The notes under the pieces: generated by a model
Seen by the model: only the letters and a program-made list of their open reading frames with translations
Told to the model about the DNA's origin: nothing
Databases searched by the model: none
Source: AR12 sp036265915
Lineage (GTDB): Bacteria > Methylomirabilota > Methylomirabilia > Rokubacteriales > CSP1-6
Assembly (NCBI GenBank): GCA_036265915.1
Contig: DATAOC010000104.1
Location: 1 to 18,549, forward strand
DNA: 18,549 nt
Reading direction: 5' to 3'
Program-made: the position numbers and the translations under genes
Part shown: positions 15,067-18,549 of the stretch, piece after piece
How the letters are laid out: every line of letters begins with the position of its first letter
Position numbering within the stretch: position 1 is the stretch's first letter

Positions 15067-16196
15067 CAGAACCCGAGCGCGCGCAGGTCGCGGCCGGCGC
15101 CGGCGGCCACCGGCTCGGCCGCCGCCGGCGCCGCGGCGATGTTCTTGAGCGCCGGCATGACCTCTGCGGCGAAGAGACGCATGTTGCGCTCCGCCTCGTC
15201 GTACGGCATGCCGGCGTACGAGAAGACGCCGACGAAGTGGCTGTTGCCGGTGCGCCGGTGGATGTCCACGATGCGCTCGTAGCATTGCTCCGGCGTGCCG
15301 AACACCTGCAGGTTCACGAAGTAGTCGATGACGGTGTCGGTGCCGTACTCCGCGATCTTCTCGGTCATCTTGCCGTAGTACTCGTAGCCCTTCGTCTTGG
15401 CGAGGTGATCGCCCTGGAACTGATAGTGGTCGAGCACGGTCTGGTAGTAGCCGCCGATGTAGCGCCGCGCCATCGCCCGCGCGCGCTCGGGATCGGGATC
15501 GCAGAACGTCCACCCGGCCGAGATCGGCGGCGGCGCGTCGACCCCGTTGACGTCGCGGTAGACCGTGCGGTAGGTGTCGAGCTCCTTCGCGACCTCGTGC
15601 CATGGCTTCTGGGGAATGATGAGGATGCCGACGCCGAGCCGCGCCATGATCGGCAGCGACTCCGGCGACACGGCGGCCGCATAGGTGCGGCCACGGAACG
15701 ACTTGAACGGCGCCGGCCGGATGGCCGCCCGCGGCTGCTTCACGTAGACGCCGTCGTACTCGCACCAGCCGCGCTCGAGCCCGGTCAGGATGGTCTCCGC
15801 GCACTCGACGAAGCGCGGCCGCGACTCGTCCATCGACAGACGGAAGCCATCGAACTCCACCTTGCCGGCGCCGCGACCGAGGCCGAGGATCAGGCGGCCG
15901 TCGGAGATGTTGTCGAGCATCGAGATCTCTTCGGCTGCGCGCATCGGGTCGTGCCAGGGCAGCACCACCACCATCGACCCGAGCTGCGCGCGCTCCGTCC
16001 GGCCCGCCATGTAGGTGAGGAACTGCAGCACGTCGGGGCACATCGTGTAATCGGTGAAGTGGTGCTCCACCCCCCAGATCGACTGGAACCCGAGCGGCTC
16101 CGCGAGATCGGCCAGCCGAAGCTCCTGGCGATACACGTCGCGATCGGTGCGCGACTGCTGCGGATTCTGGAACACGGCTGCCATTCCGACGTGCAT
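15066..16196 (-). CDS. Luciferase-like monooxygenase (LLM) flavin-dependent oxidoreductase
   Basis: This 376-residue TIM-barrel protein belongs to the bacterial luciferase-like family, using reduced flavin (FMN) or F420. Family blocks seen are IWGVEHHFTDYTMCPD, SMVVVLPWHDPMRAAEE, LDNISDGRLILGLGRGAGK near residue 95-115, and ISAGWTFCDPDPERA later. The C-terminus carries an Ala/Pro/Glu tail not typical of the fold. AGAGGAGA (16203-16210 on the plus side) lies six bases before the ATG at 16196, fixing the start. It is the first gene of the overlapping operon with crotonase, NudC and a lipoprotein. Substrate and flavin type cannot be read. The context suggests oxidation of a compound that then enters CoA-linked breakdown, which is inference. 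Confidence 0.9.
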   Translation of the reverse strand: MHVGMAAVFQNPQQSRTDRDVYRQELRLADLAEPLGFQSIWGVEHHFTDYTMCPDVLQFLTYMAGRTERAQLGSMVVVLPWHDPMRAAEEISMLDNISDGRLILGLGRGAGKVEFDGFRLSMDESRPRFVECAETILTGLERGWCEYDGVYVKQPRAAIRPAPFKSFRGRTYAAAVSPESLPIMARLGVGILIIPQKPWHEVAKELDTYRTVYRDVNGVDAPPPISAGWTFCDPDPERARAMARRYIGGYYQTVLDHYQFQGDHLAKTKGYEYYGKMTEKIAEYGTDTVIDYFVNLQVFGTPEQCYERIVDIHRRTGNSHFVGVFSYAGMPYDEAERNMRLFAAEVMPALKNIAAAPAAAEPVAAGAGRDLRALGF

Positions 16197-16380
16197 CTCG
16201 GATCTCCTCTGTCTTGGAGCGTTCTGTCTGCCTCGGCCGCGCGTGGCCTGAGCGAGACGGGCGTCGCGTCCGCCGCGGGGACGGCTCCGTCGGCTCCGTT
16301 CGGGGCGCGACGGTGCCGAGCGTAGCCCCCGACGCGGTGAGCCGTCAATCAGTCACGGCGACGGCGGCGGCGTCAGCCGG
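16197..16380. other. Upstream region of the LLM operon, with a tandem repeat and weak promoter-like motifs
   Basis: This is the largest gap in the window. CGGCTCCGT occurs twice in tandem at 16282-16290 and 16291-16299. TTGACG (16348-16343 on the minus strand) with TACGCT 18 bases downstream is a weak sigma70-like pair. GCCGT/ACGGC (16341-16345 and 16355-16359) form a short hairpin after the methyltransferase stop, without a T tract. No gene or RNA is seen. Confidence 0.45.
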
Positions 16381-17166
16381 CTATGGGCGCGCGATCCACA
16401 CTTGCTCGCGACCCGGCTGGAACGGGCCGCGTCTGAAGTCACCGAAGAGCGCGTCCACGCGAAAGCCGGCGCGTGCGAGGAGGTGCTCCATCTCGTAACG
16501 GAAGAGGTAGCGCAATGTGAGGGGCGCGTGCGTGCTCGCCAGCACGCGACCATCCGGGTCGAGCTCGTCGTAATCGAAGGCGCCGCTGACGAGCTGCCGC
16601 TCCAGATCGTACCGAAAGTCCTCGCGCACGGCGACCCGGTTCCCCGTCCTGGGATGTCGAAATTCCCGATATCGCGGCGACGACGGCGTCCACCGTCCGG
16701 CGGCGAGCAACCGCACGCTCGGATCGAAGACGTTCAGGATCAGGCGGCCGCTCTCGCCGAGATGCCGGCGGATCCCGGCCAGCGTGCGCAGCTGATCGTC
16801 GACGTTGAGGTTGTGCAGAAATGCGCGGTAGGGAATGGTCACCAGCGAGAACGCGCGCCCGAGGTCGAACTCGCGCATGTCGCCGTGGATCAGCCGCACG
16901 CGGCGGTGCACGTCGGGCGGGCATGTCCCGAGTTTTTCGCCGGCGATCGCCAGCATATCCGCCGATGCGTCGAGGCCGACGATGTCGACGCCCGCCTCCG
17001 CCACCGGAATGAGAATGCGACCGGTGCCGCAGCCCAGCTCGAGGACGGGAGAGCCGGAGGCGATGGCCTCGGCGACGTAGAACTCCACGTCGCCGTCGAC
17101 ACCGGTGGCGACGTGGTCATAGAAGAGCGCGCGGTCGCCCGCGTACTCGGCGCCGGCAGCGGTCAT
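16381..17166 (-). CDS. Class I SAM-dependent methyltransferase
   Basis: This 261-residue protein has the Rossmann-like SAM fold. Motif I is VLELGCGTGRI at residues 41-51, followed by VGLDASADML. HGDMREFDLG comes later as the next strand-acidic motif, then LNVFDPSV in the second half. A C-terminal sub-domain with FRYEMEHLLARAGF is usual. It transfers a methyl group from S-adenosylmethionine to a small molecule or other target that cannot be defined from sequence. No clear ribosome-binding site precedes the ATG at 17166; another start is possible. It lies 65 bases after the debranching-type gene on the same strand, so they may be co-transcribed. A 13-bp GU-containing inverted repeat lies between. 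Confidence 0.88.
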   Translation of the reverse strand: MTAAGAEYAGDRALFYDHVATGVDGDVEFYVAEAIASGSPVLELGCGTGRILIPVAEAGVDIVGLDASADMLAIAGEKLGTCPPDVHRRVRLIHGDMREFDLGRAFSLVTIPYRAFLHNLNVDDQLRTLAGIRRHLGESGRLILNVFDPSVRLLAAGRWTPSSPRYREFRHPRTGNRVAVREDFRYDLERQLVSGAFDYDELDPDGRVLASTHAPLTLRYLFRYEMEHLLARAGFRVDALFGDFRRGPFQPGREQVWIARP

Positions 17167-17179
17167 GCGGGAATGTTAC

Positions 17180-17216
17180 GCCGGCGTGCGCTCCACCGCC
17201 GCCAGCGTGCGCCGGC
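17180..17216. repeat. Inverted repeat between debranching-type gene and methyltransferase
   Basis: GCCGGCGTGCGCT (17180-17192) and AGCGTGCGCCGGC (17204-17216) pair over 13 positions around an 11-base loop. Two of the pairs are GU wobbles on the plus strand. On the minus strand, where the genes lie, these two positions become mismatches, so the hairpin is weaker there. It could attenuate transcription between the genes or be GC-driven chance. Confidence 0.3.
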
Positions 17217-17231
17217 CCCCGGGACGTGTCG

Positions 17232-18549
17232 TCAGCGGCGGGCGATGAGCTCGGCGTCGCCGTCGCGGGCGAGGAGCTCGATGGCGGCGCTGTCGGTGCC
17301 CTGCGAGACGCGGAGCGCCAGGCGCGACTTCCCGATGCGGAGCCCGCGCACCTCGATCGCGGGCAGCCAGCCCGGCAGCGTCGGCCGCGCCAGCGTCAGG
17401 TGGTTGTCGGCGGCGTCCGGGCGCAGACCGAGCATGGCGGCCACGAGCTGGAACACGACGCCGGCTGCCCACGCCTGGGGCGAGCACGCCACCGGGTAGC
17501 GGGTCGGCCCGTGTCCGGGGACGCGCGCGAAGCCGCAGAAGAGCTCCGGCATGCGCACGTGCTCGAAGTGCAGGACCGCCTCGAACAGCCCGTCGGCGAG
17601 CGTGAGGAAGGGACTCGTCAGCCCGTACGCGCGCATCCCGGCGGCGGCCAGCGCGGTGTCGTGGGGCCACACCGAGCCGTTGTGATAGCTCATCGGGTTG
17701 TAGAGCCGCTCGCGCGTGCTCAGCGTGCGGATGCCCCAGCCGCTGAACATGTCGTCCTCCATGAGCCGCCGCGCCACGATCTGCGCGCGCGACTCGCTCA
17801 CCATGCCGGTCCACAGCAGATGACCCGGATTGGAGGCGATCACTCGGCACGGCTGGCCGTGGCCGTCGAGCGCGAGCGCGTAGAACGCGTCGTCGGGGAC
17901 CCAGAAGTCCGCCTCGAAGCGCTCCTGCAGCCGGCGTGCGCGCGCGCGCAGCCCGGCGCCGTCGTCGCGCCCGAGCGCATCGGCGAGGGTGGCCGCGCCG
18001 CGCAGCGCCGCGTACTGGTAGCCCTGCACCTCGGCCAGCGCGATCGGCGGCTCCGCCAGCGTGCCGTCAGCATGCATGATCGCGTCGTGCGAGTCCTTCC
18101 AGCCCTGGTTGTCGAGACCGACCGGAGAGCGGCGACGGTAGGCCAGGTAGCCGCCATGCGCGTCGGCGACCCGCTGCATCCAGGCGAGCGCACGCGCGAC
18201 CGCCGGCCAGAGCTCGCGCGCGAAGTCGACGTCGTGCGTCCAGCGCAGGTACTCCGCGGCCAGCAGGACGTAGAGCGGCGTGGCGTCGACCGTGCCGTAG
18301 TACGGGATGAACGGAATCTCCCGGCAACCGGCCATCTCGCCGCGTCGCAGCTCGTGGAGGATCCGCCCCGGCGCCTCCTCGGTGAAGTCGCCGGCCTCCG
18401 TGCCCTGCAGGCGCGCGAAGTAGCGCAGCACACCGCGCGCGATCTCGGGCTCGAACGGCAGGACCTGCAGCGAGGTGATGAGTCCGTCGCGGCCGAACGG
18501 CGCGACGTACCACGGGATGCCGGCATCGGGCACGAAGCCGTCCGCCGTC
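17232..18549 (-). CDS. Amylo-alpha-1,6-glucosidase / glycogen debranching-type protein, C-terminal part (partial, cut by right edge)
   Basis: The frame is open to the right edge, so the protein start lies outside; about 438 residues are visible. The visible part is an (alpha/alpha)6 glucosidase-type domain. Family blocks are AGIPWYVAPFGRDGLITSLQ, then the segment HELRRGEMAG and YYGTVDATPLYVLLAAEY. GLDNQGWKDSHDAIMHADG follows, and MSYHNGSVWPHDTALAAAG comes near the end. These match bacterial amylo-alpha-1,6-glucosidase / N-terminal-debranching-domain proteins. The GTG at 18533 is inside the conserved domain and is not a start. The family acts on alpha-glucan branches or trehalose-like sugars. 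The visible C-terminal half ends in a small beta segment. The methyltransferase follows after 65 bases. Confidence 0.9.
   Translation of the reverse strand, partial: TADGFVPDAGIPWYVAPFGRDGLITSLQVLPFEPEIARGVLRYFARLQGTEAGDFTEEAPGRILHELRRGEMAGCREIPFIPYYGTVDATPLYVLLAAEYLRWTHDVDFARELWPAVARALAWMQRVADAHGGYLAYRRRSPVGLDNQGWKDSHDAIMHADGTLAEPPIALAEVQGYQYAALRGAATLADALGRDDGAGLRARARRLQERFEADFWVPDDAFYALALDGHGQPCRVIASNPGHLLWTGMVSESRAQIVARRLMEDDMFSGWGIRTLSTRERLYNPMSYHNGSVWPHDTALAAAGMRAYGLTSPFLTLADGLFEAVLHFEHVRMPELFCGFARVPGHGPTRYPVACSPQAWAAGVVFQLVAAMLGLRPDAADNHLTLARPTLPGWLPAIEVRGLRIGKSRLALRVSQGTDSAAIELLARDGDAELIARR

Noticed and set aside
16319..16348. Promoter TTGACG/TACGCT upstream of the LLM gene
   Set aside because: Only 5/6 and 3/6 matches with an 18-base spacer, more than 120 bases from the start; kept only as a note in the intergenic entry.

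Overview
The window is a gene-dense, very GC-rich (roughly 70% by eye) stretch of bacterial chromosome. Seventeen protein genes fill nearly all of it. The largest gap without a gene is 184 bases, and no RNA gene, CRISPR array or insertion sequence is visible. High GC, single-copy metabolic genes, acyl-CoA enzymes, a luciferase-like monooxygenase and paired BON-domain proteins fit a soil or sediment bacterium of the Rokubacteria/Methylomirabilota or deltaproteobacterial kind. That placement is an inference, not a sequence match.

Layout. (1) 1-3277, minus: an MFS transporter, a DUF456 membrane protein and the N-terminal 530 residues of the bifunctional proline catabolic enzyme PutA, which runs off the left edge. 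(2) 3377-4929, plus: two BON-domain proteins. One has a long Arg/Asp/Gly/Trp-rich N-terminal region and the other is a lipoprotein. A strong 17-bp hairpin follows at 4935-4972. (3) 9573-4980, minus: a tightly packed run of acyl-CoA dehydrogenase (ACAD10/11-like), TPR lipoprotein, thiamine-diphosphate enzyme, TtcA-like PP-loop protein and a 53-residue charged protein. (4) 9632-12979, plus: a short-chain dehydrogenase followed by a hybrid histidine kinase (7TM-GAF-HisKA-HATPase-REC). (5) 16196-12981, minus: luciferase-like monooxygenase, crotonase-family protein, NudC-type Nudix hydrolase and a small lipoprotein, each overlapping the next by 1-4 bases. (6) 18549-16381, minus: the C-terminal part of a glycogen-debranching-type glucosidase and a class I SAM methyltransferase.

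How the genes work together. Units 3 and 5 look like operons because their starts and stops touch or overlap. Both pair acyl-CoA chemistry with unrelated cofactor or RNA-related enzymes: a PP-loop tRNA thiolase type in unit 3 and an NADH pyrophosphatase in unit 5. Both also carry a GTG-started envelope lipoprotein. Nothing in the window is a clear defence, phage or mobile system. The most unusual points are the two mixed operons, the crotonase that lacks both canonical hydratase glutamates, the low-complexity BON protein, and the operator-like dyads between the MFS and BON genes.
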